From positions 1-22,583 of the IMG/VR virus record IMGVR_UViG_3300006033_000114: a stretch of DNA of 22,583 nucleotides, one strand, 5' to 3'. Of this stretch, positions 22,571 through 22,583 are shown one piece after another. The notes under the pieces are model-generated. The model did not search any database. It was not told where the DNA came from and saw nothing but the letters and a program-made list of their open reading frames with translations. Positions within the stretch are counted from its first letter, which is position 1; every line of letters begins with the position of its first letter. Position numbers and translations under genes: made by a program. The stretch comes from a virus.

Positions 22571-22583
22571 GAATTACTGGTGG

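Noticed and set aside
22571-22583. Start of a tRNA gene on the minus strand (TGGTGG as complement of a CCACCA end)
   Set aside because: Only a few bases are visible at the window edge, far too little to support a tRNA call.

Overview
The window is most of a temperate bacteriophage (prophage) or phage-like mobile element in a GC-rich proteobacterium. GC-rich codon use and families common in beta- and gammaproteobacterial prophages (GpA-type terminase, P63C protein, DUF6511-, DUF6362- and DUF2924-like proteins, ParB-methylase fusions) suggest Burkholderiales, Rhodocyclales or Pseudomonas-like hosts. The genus cannot be fixed from sequence alone. No tRNA, rRNA or CRISPR array was seen.

Layout, left to right. 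(1) 1-2412, minus strand: DNA packaging, with a GpA-family terminase large subunit that runs off the left edge, preceded by a small-subunit-like protein. (2) 2530-4499, plus strand, against the surrounding transcription: a cassette of five small accessory genes (DUF6900-like, DUF3489, three unrecognised) and a possible 35-codon linker ORF. Four of the genes are preceded by the same conserved leader element, CTTGGCTTC-N10-AGCGCGTT. (3) 4459-7106, minus: two tandem ParB-like/DNA-methyltransferase fusions. (4) 7487-15538, minus: a tightly coupled replication and recombination operon, read from 15538 downwards: HTH protein, unknown protein, Sak4/RecA-like ATPase, its likely partner, P63C protein, DUF6511 Zn protein, Cas4-like PD-(D/E)XK nuclease, HTH protein, TOPRIM/SF3 primase-helicase, RuvC-like resolvase, unknown protein and DUF6362-like protein. 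(5) 15624-19215, minus: XRE repressor, ImmA/IrrE metallopeptidase, a terminator, then two sizeable unrecognised proteins (478 and 310 aa). (6) 19410-22270, plus: the integration module, with a 63-aa protein, a DUF2924 protein, a large serine recombinase without zinc-ribbon cysteines, and two related HTH-type proteins, closed by a strong terminator. The right end (22271-22583) is nearly gene-free and ends in a second terminator.

The genes fit one temperate element. The recombinase module integrates it, the XRE/ImmA pair probably senses damage and controls lysogeny, the leftward operon replicates and recombines the DNA, the methylases modify it and the terminase packages it.

The most interesting signals are two. 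One is the dispersed leader repeat: five copies with an invariant 10-nt gap, four before the reversed accessory genes and one about 15 kb away before DUF2924 in the recombinase operon. The other is the unrecognised 478/310-aa pair beside XRE-ImmA, whose upstream region resembles the XRE promoter region and which could be lysogenic-conversion or defence cargo.
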